Assembly: GCF_035582795.1 (NCBI RefSeq)
Contig: NC_134373.1
Coordinates: forward strand, 13,042,001-13,106,000
Length of the DNA stretch: 64,000 nucleotides
Direction: 5' to 3'
Origin: Mycteria americana
Taxonomy: Eukaryota; Chordata; Aves; Ciconiiformes; Ciconiidae
Every line of letters starts with the position of its first letter. Position 1 is the stretch's first letter. The translations under genes and the position numbers were made by a program. A model generated the notes under the pieces. It saw only the letters and a program-made list of their open reading frames with translations, had not been told where the DNA came from and searched no databases. Shown piece after piece: positions 1-12,325 of the stretch.

Positions 1-92
1 ATTTAGTCCCACACTTCACATGTGCTGTGATACAGTAATAGGATTTATTTAGTCCCACACTTCACATGTGTTGTGATACAGTAATAGGATTT
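1..92. repeat. 46-bp tandem duplication (two copies) at window edge
   Basis: Bases 1-46 and 47-92 are the same 46-bp unit, beginning atttagtccc and ending ggattt. They differ at one position only (C at 25, T at 71). Sequence after 92 does not continue the unit. The first copy touches the window edge, so more copies may lie to the left. The near identity points to a recent duplication or a small minisatellite. Confidence 0.95.
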
Positions 93-3000
93 GTGTACCA
101 TTGATAAATCAATGTGGGAATAGTATCCCATCAAGAAAAGCTTTGAACTTCTCTCTTCCTTTGGGACAAAATGAGCACCTGAAGTAACAAATCTGGTTTC
201 TATAGATTTCCACTTTATGGTTTATGCAAACTTTGACTTTTTTGCAGTTGCAAAATTTGTAAGAGTAGTCCTCCAACTATGTTCTCTGTCTAACAAAAGC
301 TGTTCCCTTAGCCAGATGCTGAAGATAATGTCCTCTATCTAGCTGCCTGTTTTCTCTTAATGATTTCTGAATTGCCCATTCCTCTGTCAACTTTGTTTGA
401 AATCTGCTAATAAATTTATAAGTTATACAGGACGTGAGCCTACATGCACAAAAATTACTCCTACATTGTGACTCTTACAGTTCCATTTCCTTTGGGAATC
501 AGCTGATTAACCCAAAACAGAGAGAAACTCCTTGAGCTGTCACGAGATGCTGTAGCCAAAGTCTAAACTTTGTCACATGGCTTGGCAAATTAGTGCTATC
601 TCATACCAATTCAATGACTGAGTCAGGTCAATCTTTCTGAAGGGCAGGTTGTGAGATGTGTGGTAGTGTATAGAAGAGACCTGCGTGTTTGTTCTGGAAA
701 TAGGTCCATATCCTGTAACACAGATTCATTGGAAAACAGAGCTCCAAGAGAAATTTGGAGTCTGACAGGCCATCCCTTCCACCTCACGGTGGACCATGCT
801 TACATCATGGTTTTGTAGTTGTTTGTCTTTCTTATTCTCAGATAACGCTATTATCTCCCCAGGCAAGATATTTTCAGAACTTCCCTACTGTTACCAGAAG
901 ATTTTGCTAATAATTAACAGACTCTTGAAAGCTGCAAGCTTTACTATCAGTTATATCCAAGTGAGAGTCTGTTGGTCTCAGTGTCATAGAGGAAGATGTC
1001 AAGTATTAACTTATCAACTGCGTTTAATCCACTAATGTACACCATCCTAGCAGGGCACATATGGATTTCTTCCCTATAGTGAGGCCTGTGAAGTATCATC
1101 CAATTTCTGTTCTGCACTCCTGGTTCTGTGCCTCTGGAGGGGAACAGACTCTGATGGACCCAGGCTTTTCCACCTATTTCTCCATCATGGTGAATCCTCT
1201 CTTCCCTCTTGTGTGTCCCACTATGTACTCATCCCTTTCTCTTGGCCCTACCAATGCTTTCATTCCTAGAGCTCTGTTGCTGTAACAAAACAAGTGGGCT
1301 AATGATTGAGGTATAACTGCACAGTGTTTTAAAGATACCTGCAGCGAGCACAGACAATCACTTGTTAAAATGGCACAATAAAGATCTCGCTGGTTTCTCT
1401 CATAGATGAGGTTATTCTGCTTGCTCTACAAAAACGCCTCAGCTATGCAGGCACGGAGCCTCCTTTGCTAAGAGCTACTTGTTAAGAAAGGGACTGTTGC
1501 ATCACAAACAGTTGCTAATATTTCCTGTCTTGTGTTATCAATCATAGTAACTTTGTTATTGCTATCTCATGTATGGCTTAAATGTTACCTGGGAACGCCC
1601 TTTTTCAACACTGAACAGATGCCTCTGGAAAATCTTAACATCCCTACCTGTCTGTAGTGTAAAACTTACAGTTCTGGAGAAAAGCATGAACTCACATAGT
1701 AGAAAAGGAACTGAAAGCCAAAATACCTAGGTACCATTACAAACTCTGCAATGAACTTATCATGGATAGATCATTTTGCTTCTCAGGTGCTCTATTTCCT
1801 TTTACCTTTTGTCCGTTTAGATCATTGTTTCTATGAGGAATGTGGTCTCATATTATATATGTTATCTGACTTACGCCTCTGCCATAATGCAATTAAATAG
1901 TACTTTTTAGTGTTTGCAAATAAGCCGAAGTCTGTACGTGTCCAATGGCACTCCTTCAGTGGTAAATCTATAGTGGTCACAGAAAAGCAAGGTTAACTTC
2001 AGCTAAGAGACTAGCCAGAAGTATCATTGCCTGCTCGTGAGTCCATCGTTCTTGCCTACATAGCTGCAAATGATACAAAGCACTCTTGCCACCACTGCAT
2101 CCTTCACAGTGAGTAAACACATGCCTTGGAAGAATAGTTTTGGCCACTTGTTGTAATTGGAGGCCAGCTCACTCTAAGGTCATTTATTAAAAAGAGAGGG
2201 CTCTGGCACATGTCTGTCCTACCTTGGCACCTCAGAAAATGGGACAACTGAGTTCGGTGGCTTCTGGGCCAAATCTAGGACTGCTAGAAATGAGTGCAAT
2301 TCTGTTGAGACAAGTGGAGTCATAGTTACTTGTTACCATTTTTAATTAAACAGGCAGAGTTCATTATTACAGTGCAGTAGAGAGAAATCTGGAAATTAAA
2401 TAGGCTCATAGTTATTAACAGGTTAATGGCTTTTTCAAATAAAATTGCCATGTCATTAATTCATATGTTACCTCAAGGTTATTGTGTTTTGATGCAGGTG
2501 TACTTCAGAGCAAGTGTTTTGTCCTGTGCAATAACCTAGTTATGTCACTTAGCACTGAAAAATAAGACAACAGTGGTGTCTGATGTATGAACGATATGCT
2601 GGAGAACAAGTGTGTAGAAAGCCGATACGAAGTGTGAAGATGTAAATCAGGTGCCTGCCAAGCCAGGACATGTGTGAAACAAATGCTATCGCAGTGGTGC
2701 TGACAGGTGTTAGCAGCAGCCAGCATGTGGGTTTTCTGCTAGTGCTTTTTATTTACATCTTTCTATTAAGTGAATCCCAGCTCTCATTTTTCCATGTGGA
2801 AAGCTTCTGTCCTTTTAATTTTTTTGTGTAACAACAGACAGGTAATGTGGTGGTGTGACTGGTTCTGGACTAGTGCAGGCCCTGCAGTGCCTGGAAAGGG
2901 GTGGAGGGTCCTGCTTTCCTGCCTGCCTCTGGCTCCCTGTGTAAACCTTGAGAGTTCACCTGTCCTCGCTAGCACAGATAGAAAGGGGTGAAGGTGACTG

Positions 3001-4249
3001 AATGCTGAAATGAAGTATGAGTTGTGTTAGGTCTGCAGATCTTGTGTTGACCCTCTTGAGGTGCACAGCTTCTATATCAAGAAGCAAAAAGCCATGTGGC
3101 GAGGCAGGTGGGAATGAGTTCTCTGAAATTTTGGGGAGGGGGTGGGAAAAGAAAAGGCATTAAGACATTTAAACCTCAGCCCAGCACGTATATTTAGAGT
3201 AATGCAGAAGGAACCTAGAAGCTAGACTGGGGGCAGGACATAGGGACAAGTTGATGGAGGGATCTGAAGGTAGCCTGCTGATTCCCGTGGAGGTGAAGTG
3301 CCAGGTTTCTGCTTTTTGTGCATGAGCAGGAGTGCGTCCTCAGAGGACATCTCTATGTACAAACATGAGACTTGATACTTACTGCCTCTGAGCCCATTGC
3401 CATGTCATCTGACTCAGTATGAAATAACTGAATTGTTTCTGGAAGGCAGGAGGCACTTTGGCATTGTCCATATACATGGCCCAGTGAAATCTGAGGTAAA
3501 GGCAGTTAGATACAGTGGTACCAGAGAGTCTTGGGCCCTCCATATCTTGAGGAAAAAACCATCTGTGGTGGTTTAAAATGAGAAATGAAAGCCATTCATA
3601 TGCTCTGTAGTCAGGCTTTCACTGAGCGCTCCCAGAGGGGTGGCTCTGGAGAGCCCTTCAGGAAGAGCTGGGGCTGAAATGCTCTTTTCCAGTGCTGAGG
3701 TGGAACATCTGTGTTCTTCATGTTTTTTCTACCAGCTGGTTCATGATAAGGGATTTCTGACATTAAGGTGCTGAGACCTGAAGACACACAAGGATCATCA
3801 CTGCCTGAGCATCTGCCCAGAGCTTACTGAACCTGTCCAGAGCCGGTATGGTGCACACAGAGCAGGACATGCCTGGCATGAAGGCTGAGATGGACTCTTT
3901 GGGTACCTGGTTAGGAAAAAAATTCTGGGTAGGAAAAGAGGAGGAGAGGATCTTTGACACTGTGCAGTAGAGGCTGTGCAGTCTCTAGGGATGGTATATC
4001 TGCAAATGGATCTCCTAATTTACCTTTCTTTCGTGACTCTCACCTTCTCATCAGCAACTTGGTAGCCAGTGGGCAGTAGACTGTAGGTGTGATGGGTGTT
4101 GCGGGTGATACCAGATACCTGTGGTGCAAATGATGGAGCAGCTGCCTGAAACCTATACATTTACAAGAGAAGCTAAGGTGAAAGTCTGTCCAACTAGTTG
4201 AGCAAATAAGGAGCTGATTAGTACCAGCCCCTGACAAATACCTTCACAG
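93..4249. other. Non-coding stretch, nothing recognised
   Basis: AT-rich sequence with only short open frames (all under about 80 codons) on both strands. I saw no splice-framed exon, RNA gene or intact mobile element. A phrase near 3565-3580 (tggtggtttaaaatg) resembles avian LTR ends, but no LTR body follows it. Confidence 0.6.
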
Positions 4250-4292
4250 AGACCACAGGAGGTTGGATTGGATAATCTCGGCACAGACGTAA
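4250..4292 (+). repeat. Possible degraded CR1 LINE fragment
   Basis: The run caggaggttggattggata followed by atctc resembles the 'ggttggactagatgatctc' phrase near the 3' end of avian CR1 elements. Only about 40 bp match, with several differences and no terminal CR1 microsatellite. A second weak phrase (actggaagggac) occurs at about 4789. The match is by memory of the family consensus and is weak. Confidence 0.3.
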
Positions 4293-4369
4293 CAAATCCT
4301 GCTCTTGCGCTTTGTTCCATTGTGTTGGCAACAGGATTTTGTGACCAGTCAAAGCGTATCTACACAAAA

Positions 4370-4390
4370 CAAAGGTGTGCTACACCTTTG
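4370..4390. promoter_or_regulatory. 9-bp perfect inverted repeat with T-box-like half sites
   Basis: Arms caaaggtgt (4370-4378) and acacctttg (4382-4390) are exact reverse complements around the 3-base loop gct. Each arm contains AGGTGT, the T-box half-site core, and CAAAG, a TCF/LEF-like core. Structure is seen directly; any protein binding is inference. Confidence 0.4.
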
Positions 4391-6398
4391 CTGTGAGATC
4401 TGGAGAGTTCTTCTGTGTACTAAGCAGCTGTATGTTCCACTCACAATGGTTTGACAAAAAAGGCTTAGCTGTGGTTTGTGGTCTTCTGAATATTGGGCTA
4501 GAGATTTTCAGTTATGTGTAAGCGTTGCAATGAAGGACTTGGAAGTCATTCTTCTGTCTCGAAACTTACCTGTTGTAGTCAAAGGCAACAATAGCAAGTT
4601 TTTGAAAAATACTGCTCTAGAATACTTTTTTCAGTTGTTTTCTTGCATTTGGCAAGGATCAAGATGGTATTGGACAGGTGTTATCTTGTCCTGTAGGGTT
4701 TACTTGGGGAGGAGGAGATCATACAGTGAAGTGCAGGGTCTGTATGTTGGTCAAAATTCCTAGATAGAGTGTTGTGTGAAGTAACACTGGAAGGGACTGA
4801 GGGGCCATCTAAATGAGCAATTGCATATGCATTTCCAGTGTGATTCTGCAGCCCGGTGAAGTAGAGCTTTGTACATGTAAGCAAGGAACTTCATGTGGTT
4901 GTAGGGAAGAGACATTAAAGTTACAAGCAGCATTAGCAAAATCATTCCACGAATAACTTGTCTGAGTCTTTGGTATCCATGCATTCAAAAGTCTGTTGGA
5001 CATTTGCAATACATGTAGAAAGAAAAAATTATTTGAGAGCTAGGAAGGACTTTTGGGTGAGGGATTTAAGACTGACTTCATTTCAGTCTTGGTTTAGAGA
5101 GAACTTGCTTTCTACTAACAAATAAAATTGGGGGAAATACTTCTGGTAGCTCTTAGTTTAGCAGAGGATGATATGTGGGATCTAGTATTTGGAAGCTAAA
5201 GCTAGACAATTTCAGATGAGGACTGTATCACAAGATTTTAGCTGTGAAAGACCAATTTACTTTTCATCTGATGGTCTTCAGGTGAGAGTATCTGGAATAG
5301 CAAACTAGATTTCCCAAATACCTACTCTAGCTCACATGAAAGGTATATAAATGGAGAAAAGAAGTAGAAAGTACAGGAAAAAAGATGAAAAAAAACCAAG
5401 CAGGAGATTCCAGCTGAGGCTTTCTCAGCATGAGAGGAACAGACTATTTATCCCATGTGTCATGTAGACTGTTTTCTCAGTGTGTGTCCTCTCCTGCATC
5501 TTGTTGTCTGATCCACGCAGGCCTGAGGTACCTAACCCAGCCTCTGGCTGAGGAGAGATAATCCTTTGGGGTCTTCCTCAGGAGCATTTGATGACAACTT
5601 AACTCCCCGTCTTTCCAACAGGACCTTTCAGTAGGTTCAGTGTGATTTATCTCTAGGATCTTGCTCTGTGAAATGCAGGCTGTACAGCTGTGTAACTCAG
5701 ACAATGGCTGAGCTACTCTCTTTTGGTGTGTGTTTGGGTTGTTACTTATTAGGCTGTTATCTGCCTTTCTGCTTGTTGCCTTCCAGTTCCCCTGTTCAAC
5801 TGAGCAAAACCATTCCCTCATTTCAGTAGGTGGGTGTAGCTCTAATAGACAGGTCATGTATTCATAACCCCAGTGCTGCCCCTTCACTCATTTTAATTAT
5901 TTGCTGTAGCAGCCTGCAACCTTGTCATATTCCCCTAAATTGCCAAAAACACAAAATCAAAGCTGGTTGACTCTTTTGGTATCCATGTAACTTGTAATCT
6001 TAAATGACAGTAACGTTACCTAGAGAGAGAGTCAACAGCATAAAGTAACACCTTATGAGCTCTTCTGCTAAAAAGCTGCACCAATTTTTGCCATGTGAGA
6101 ATCTAACCCATTGTATGGGAATCTGTTATATATTTCCTAGATGTACCAAAAGGCCTGGGTCCTGCAAACATGTACACATGCATAATTTTACTTGCTGGTT
6201 GGTGCCATTGCTCTGTGATTGTCTGTCCCCTTATTCAAACAGAATAATACTGCAAAAAGTATTTTTGAATAAAGAGCTGTAAAAATATGTGTTGGAAGGG
6301 GTAGCCAAGCTCTGTTTCCCCCAAATTATAGGACCCATCCAAGTCATCTAGAAATGCCCATGGTCATTGTTAAGCCTGTCGCGTGATCTGATGGATAA

Positions 6399-6412
6399 AC
6401 ACACACACACAC
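6399..6412. repeat. (AC)7 microsatellite
   Basis: Seven AC dinucleotides directly followed by agagtt. Short and probably of low polymorphism. Confidence 0.85.
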
Positions 6413-9400
6413 AGAGTTATGTATTCCATGCTTTTAAATATTCTCAGTTTACCACAACTTTTGTCCATGGGCACCAAACATCATTGTCTCAAGAGGCAGT
6501 TTACATTGGGAGTAATTAAAAAAGGTTACTGTTAGTGTTGAAATAGAGTTGATTATGTTGTAGCATGAACCAGATTTTTCTTCCTGTGGCAAGACCTTTC
6601 CAGCTTCAGATTTAAAAATCTTAGGCGCTGATCCAATCTTTCCAATGCTTTTGCTGACAGCTGGAATAGGCCTGTCAGTGCTCACATATTGGCCCACTAC
6701 CTGCTAAGTCCTTGGCTCCTCCATTTTCTGGCATCTTCTGCAATAGATTAGATGATACAAAAAAATGCCTTGGCTTCTAGTTGCAATTTCACATATGGTA
6801 AAGTGAGCTCAGCACTTAGTTATGGGGGGTTTTTTTTCCCCTCGATCCTCCCTCCTGGCAACAATTCCAAGAGCATATTTGGAAAATGGAAGTGGAAAAT
6901 AGGAAAAATTGAAGCAAGTACTGGAGATCCGAAAGTATGGAGGTCTTGATACAAGCATGATACATCAAACAGAAAAACTTCTTCAAACCATCTCTGCAAA
7001 CTCACAGAAGAAAACGTGATGCATGGGTTTTGTGCAAAAGATTAAGAATCTGGAATGTTAATGCTCTGAGCTAATTTGGAGGTATCTGTGCTGGCCTGAT
7101 ACAGAGGCAATAGCACGAATGAGAAGGATTAAAACCTATTAGTTAGCCAACACTTGTTGGAAACAGAAATTGAGTGAAGCGCTAACAGAGCCAATAGGAC
7201 AGGAAACATCTGTCATACTGGCACAGTCAGCATTGTAACCGAAAAGGACCTTACCTTGCAGTCTTTCCTAGGGCAGGCAGAAGAATTTTAAGTTGAACTA
7301 TACAGTTAACATTTTAGAGAGCACATTCCAACTTTTTGCATCAATGACAACTACGTGTTATTTTAAGCTCATCTTTGATGAACTAGAACTTATTTATTTG
7401 ATCCTGAATATTTTGTGGGATTTTTTTAAGCTACTCTCTTGATAGACCACTACTAAATGTCTTCCTCACTCATACACACATTGGCAGTTCAGCCACTGAA
7501 TTAAAAAAAAAAAAATTCATCTGTAGTCACGACCATTATGTCTAAACATTTGTCTCTTCTTAAATGCAGTATTCTTACAGTCAATAAGTGTGGGCCTTTT
7601 TAAGTGACAGAAGAAGCAGAATTGCTGCTGAAAGGCACTGAACTTGTAGAAATATATCAAAGTACAGTAACCACAGTGAGTCTAAGTCCATCATCAGTTC
7701 CACTCTGGGGGTAGTAATAGAAAGGAACTTCCTTGTTAAGACCATGTGCAGGTGGGATCACCAGGTCACTTTACACAGGCTTACTGAGCTATTATTTCAA
7801 CTGGATATGTAATTAACACTCAACTCACAGCATGTCAGGACATACATGTTTTTGACAAATTTTATAACACACGTATATCTGCCTTTGAGCCCACTCTTCA
7901 TTTCCTTTTCTTGCACAACTGCTGCTGCTTTATACAAGATCATATTGCTGGAGCTGAATGTAACAAAATCAGCATCAATATACGATTTGGAAGAATAAAA
8001 GACAAACATCAAAGAGCTGATAAATGCTCCCTAACAAATATCTCTGCTATGAGGCTTTGTTTACATGTTTCATATAATGGGCAAATGATTAACCAGCAGT
8101 CTGTATCAAAAACCTGTTTTAGTTTGGCTTGCTCCTGGTTTTCTAGTAATTTAGGAAAGTGCTCCTAGCCATTCTGCAAGGCTGACGGAAGAACAGACCC
8201 ATGAGATTTCAGAGATACAAGCAAGTTCCTGGTAGCTGTAAATAAGAGATGTATTATAATGTCTTCGCATTAGGTTGTATTTAGAGTTCCAAATATATCC
8301 TGCTGTGGGAGATGTGCTCCTGCTGTGCACCTCCCCAGGGATGCCAGGCTCTTCCAAGGTCACGCAGTGCTTTCAGTCTTGCTCTGCAGTGTGTTTTCCT
8401 CACTGACGTGCAGTGTCAGCACTCTGCCCACAGCAGGGCTCTGCATACACCCGAGGGAGAGGCTTTGCTTCTGCACTGTGCCGTATGGAGTTGAACGCTT
8501 TAACGCACCCTGGCGTGTTGGCATACTTCAGACTCGTCTCCGAGACCATTATGTTTGATGCCTCAGTCTTGAATGCAAAGATCAAACAGCTATGAATACC
8601 AGCTGGGCAATTCTTTTGAAGAGGAGGGTGCTCGGCTCCTGATGAGGCTTGAGACAGGTGAATCTGTTGATTGTGGATACACACAAACACTCTCTTTGCG
8701 GAGGAAAGGAACTCAGTATCTGTGTAGCTGTGGTGGGGCTGCTACCGCAGGGGTCTATCCAGCAGACAGCTTCCCCAGTATGACTACATTGGTTGATGTG
8801 GCTGTGATGTAGATGCAGGCGTAAGAGTTGTGTCTTGTCACTGTAGCATGTCCACCAAATGTCCTAGGAGTATGTACCCCACGTGATACGAGCTGAGAGG
8901 GAAGGGACAGCCTTCTCAAATCTTCTCTAGTAAGTCTGCCCTGGATATGGGATTCTGGCTAGATACTGTGGCTGCAGTAGATTTGTGCTTGGGTTGAAAT
9001 TAACCTTTAACCTTTACAAAAGAATTGGGTAAAAGAAACTTTTTGATCCATAAACTCACTTATTCTGAAATCAATACCTACATTTCCTGGAACCCTTGGC
9101 AATGATGGCTGGGGATTTCTTGAAATTGAATCTCATCAGCCTCAATATTTGCTTTTGCTGGAATAGTATTACATAGGTGCATCCTGGGACCATGACATCT
9201 TACTTACTAATGCAAAAACTAAATCAGACTGATGCTTTTTGAACCAACATTTTTATCTGCATGTTCCCAGTTCTCAGTATAGCATTGGCATATGCAGCAT
9301 GATTTTTATTAATTTTCATGAGAAGGATGGGCTGAAGTCCAGTGATTTGTGAGACTTTAGCATGACTTTTGCATACAAATGTTTTCAAATACAGAAATTG

Positions 9401-10910
9401 TTGCTCTTGAAGCTTATGATAGCTGGAACTGCCTGAGATCGCTTTAATACTAAGTTTGTGCCCCACTTCTGCAGCAGCACTGAGCTCTGTTGTCTCTGTC
9501 ACCTAGCAAATGTTGGTTGTTTTAAACAGGTGACATTAGCATCTAAGAATTATTAAAGTCTTAGTAATTATTGTAGATTCAGATGGAAAAGCAAAATTTT
9601 GCTCTTGTAAATTGTTCTTTGAAATTAATGATATAATGGCTAATTGCTGGGACTTAATCGAGTAGTGAAAAGAAGTGCTGGTACTGATAACACTAGAGCT
9701 GAATGATTTTTATTATGGCCAAAGTGATTCAGTTTTAAGTGCTATGTATTTTCCTGATGTAAGAACTGTTGCTATGTTTGATGCATCTGACCCTGTATTG
9801 AAACCAGTAGGGAATTGTTAGGGTACAGGATGGGTTTAACGGGTCACCCAATAAGTTGCTGTTTCCTGCAAGGACTTGATGACAGGAGAAAATGTTTTGT
9901 TGCATGGGCTTACACAAGGTATCTGAATTTTTGCAGTGTACTGTGGTACTTACTACTTTGTGAAATGAGCCGCTAGTGAAATGAGTTCTGAGAATCTATC
10001 TAATTAAACTGCTAAGAGTTGTAAAACCACTGTGTTAAAGTATGATGTGTGCTTATTGTAAAGGAGGATCTGTAAAGTTTCTGGAATAGAATCTAGCTAC
10101 AAATTACCAGTAGTTTTTTAAATTCTTATGCAAAGTGGTTTCATATTTAGAAATTTTCATAGTTTGGGGTTGATAGTGGCTTCCTTTAAAAAATTAGGGG
10201 TCTGTCCTCTCTTGATACAACCTCTTCATTCACATTTATCCAGTAGAAATTAAAACTATTAAGCAAGATAGGGATCCAAGATTGCTCTTCTTGCTTCTAA
10301 CGTACAACAAGTTTTTGGTACAACTAAACAATAAGATGTTAGTTTATAATGTGATACATCACAAAGTATCTAAAGCTTTGTCATGAATTGCTTTATATAT
10401 GGACTGTGACCGATCTTCCACGGTGCAGGTCTCTGACATGGAAAGAGGTGTGGGGGAATGAGGTAGATCTTTTCTGGCCTGTGAGTGTGGATCGGTAGGG
10501 GAAGGCTGCGGAAGTTACTGGAACCATGAGTACTCAACTGCTTAGCAAGTAGGGGAGAGGAGGATTCCTTGTTCCAATACCCTGATATAAACAAAGCTTA
10601 TTCAGGTTTTTACACAGGGCAAAGAAACTGAATGGTCAGTACGCATACAGCAACATTTTATTGCCTTTAGGAACTGGATTTTGCCACCTTTACCTGCCAC
10701 CAAACAGAGTAATAAATTCCAGGTTTCCAGTAAGTCAGCTCAAGGACTAGGACACAATCTAAGATGTGTGTGTTATTCTGAATCTGGCCACTAAATCTTT
10801 AACAGAGGTTTTAGATAACAGGTCACATATATGTAGTGAGGCTGCCTGTTTTTTCTTGAGTCACAGAACTGGAATAACAGGACGTTTTTGTCACCATTCA
10901 CTGAGCTGCT

Positions 10911-10937
10911 CATTTGCATGTGGAATTCATTTGCATG
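10911..10937 (+). promoter_or_regulatory. Tandem pair of exact octamer (POU) motifs
   Basis: The 10-mer catttgcatg occurs at 10911-10920 and again at 10928-10937, 17 bp apart in the same orientation. Each contains ATTTGCAT, the reverse complement of the ATGCAAAT octamer bound by Oct-family POU proteins. The motif pair is seen directly. A regulatory role is inference, because no promoter or exon is recognised nearby. A third single ATTTGCAT lies at 15858-15865. Confidence 0.45.
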
Positions 10938-12257
10938 CCATTGACATTTGGGGGAGAGCGCTGGGAAGCGTCTGGGAGGATCTGCACTTGATGCAGAACA
11001 GATCTCTGGCTGCAGTTGGATGGGAACAAAATTAGCTTGGCCTGTGGGAAAAATTGAAAAATTAAGCTTGGCTTCACAAAAATGTCTCTCAATCGTACAT
11101 TTTTGTTTGGAAAGATGCAGCAGTGCCATGTAGGTAAGGCATAGATGTTAGGTATTGGTAGAAAGGAGAATTTCATTGCAAATCACCTTCTGGGCTGCAT
11201 AGCTACCTTCCATCTTTGGGAAGTTCTTGGGGATTCACTTTTTCCACCTTCAAAACACTTTTCTGGTTTATTGAAAGGCTCTGTAGAGTCCAAAGTTCTG
11301 TTCCTTACTGTGCCAACCTGGTTTGTGATCTTGTATGAAAGAGACTTTTTCAAAGATAGCCTGTAAATGCTTTCTGGGGTTGTGAAATACACCAGCTACA
11401 CACTTGTCAGCAAAATGTTCCTTTGGTTTAATAAGTACAGGAGCCAGGAAAACTTGTCTGGTGTTTACCAGGACCAAACAGTCTGGTAGAATGAGTATTC
11501 AAGGTAGTGAACTGTGGCTGGAGTGAAGCAAATGTGTGTGGACACTCTCAAAGCTGGTCTTTTGCTCGGGGTGTATGTTAATTACACTTCCATGTTTCAT
11601 GATGGATTCATTCAGACATTAAGTCACTGGAAAAAAATACTCTCTGAAAAATATACACATGTTCCTGCTGACTCAAAATCTTGTAATAGCAGCATGCTTA
11701 CAAAAAAAAAGTAGTTATTTTGTGATCTTAAAAATCAAATGTTGTCAGAAAATGTCCTGGATTCTGACTGAACACATGGTCATTTCAGCTTGTTCAGGAC
11801 ACTTAGCTTCCCTGTGGCTCAGTTAAAGACTAGGAGCTGGGATGTCTGGGAGTGAAGGAGGAGGCCCCTGTTGCATATAACCAAAGAGGACTTGGAGCAA
11901 TTTTTGAAATTGGACTGGAGAGAGGATATTGTGTTGAATTACTGTATTTGGTGAATCATTCTTTTAAAAAAATATTTTTTCAAAGACGATAACAAGGTGA
12001 TGGTGGTGATTTAATTTATTTACTTATTTCTGTAATTTCTATAATTGCCTTAATTTCTAGACTGGCACTGAAACTGTATCTAATCTTGATTAGTGCAAGA
12101 CTATTGTCTGAGCAAAAGAGCAGCACCTGTTGGGACTGCACCTGAGGTGAATATATTGGGGCATTTTCAACACAGTCAAGCAGTAAAAGTAATTGCTCAG
12201 CTTGTGCAGTTGTGATGTGAATGTTCTTGGCAAGGAATAGCCAGTTCTGGATTTGAT
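10938..12257. other. Non-coding stretch
   Basis: Only overlapping short open frames (up to 112 codons, minus strand, 10791-11129) with no recognisable protein similarity. No RNA gene or mobile element was seen. Confidence 0.5.
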
Positions 12258-12325
12258 GAGCCTTCCTATGTGATTTTGGTCAACTTTTACTTGATCTTTC
12301 TGGGCCTCAGGTACATCTGTTCAAG
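12258..12325 (+). repeat. MIR-like SINE fragment
   Basis: The order tgtgattttggtcaac, then ttgatctttctgggcctcag, then catctgt follows the MIR core (tgtgaccttgggcaagtcac, cttaacctctctgggcctcag, tcatctgt). It is strongly diverged, as expected of an ancient amniote SINE. Recognised by pattern from the family consensus, not by alignment. Confidence 0.5.

Larger units (their letters stand above)
4293..10910. other. Non-coding stretch with minor simple repeats
   Basis: Contains a palindromic POU-like site at 4821-4832 (ttgcatatgcat), a short (AC)7 run at 6399-6412 and an A13 run at 7503-7515. The longest open frame is a 136-codon minus-strand run at 5477-5887. It has no recognisable domain, no obvious splice context and a chance-like composition, so it is not called as a gene. 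Nothing else was recognised. Confidence 0.55.

Noticed and set aside
3565..3585. LTR-end-like phrase tggtggtttaaaatg
   Set aside because: No further LTR sequence follows within several hundred bases.
3867..3886. p53-like site (ggacatgcct)
   Set aside because: Only one half-site fits the consensus; the adjoining half does not.
5477..5887. 136-codon minus-strand open frame
   Set aside because: No recognisable domain, and no acceptor or donor pair framing it.
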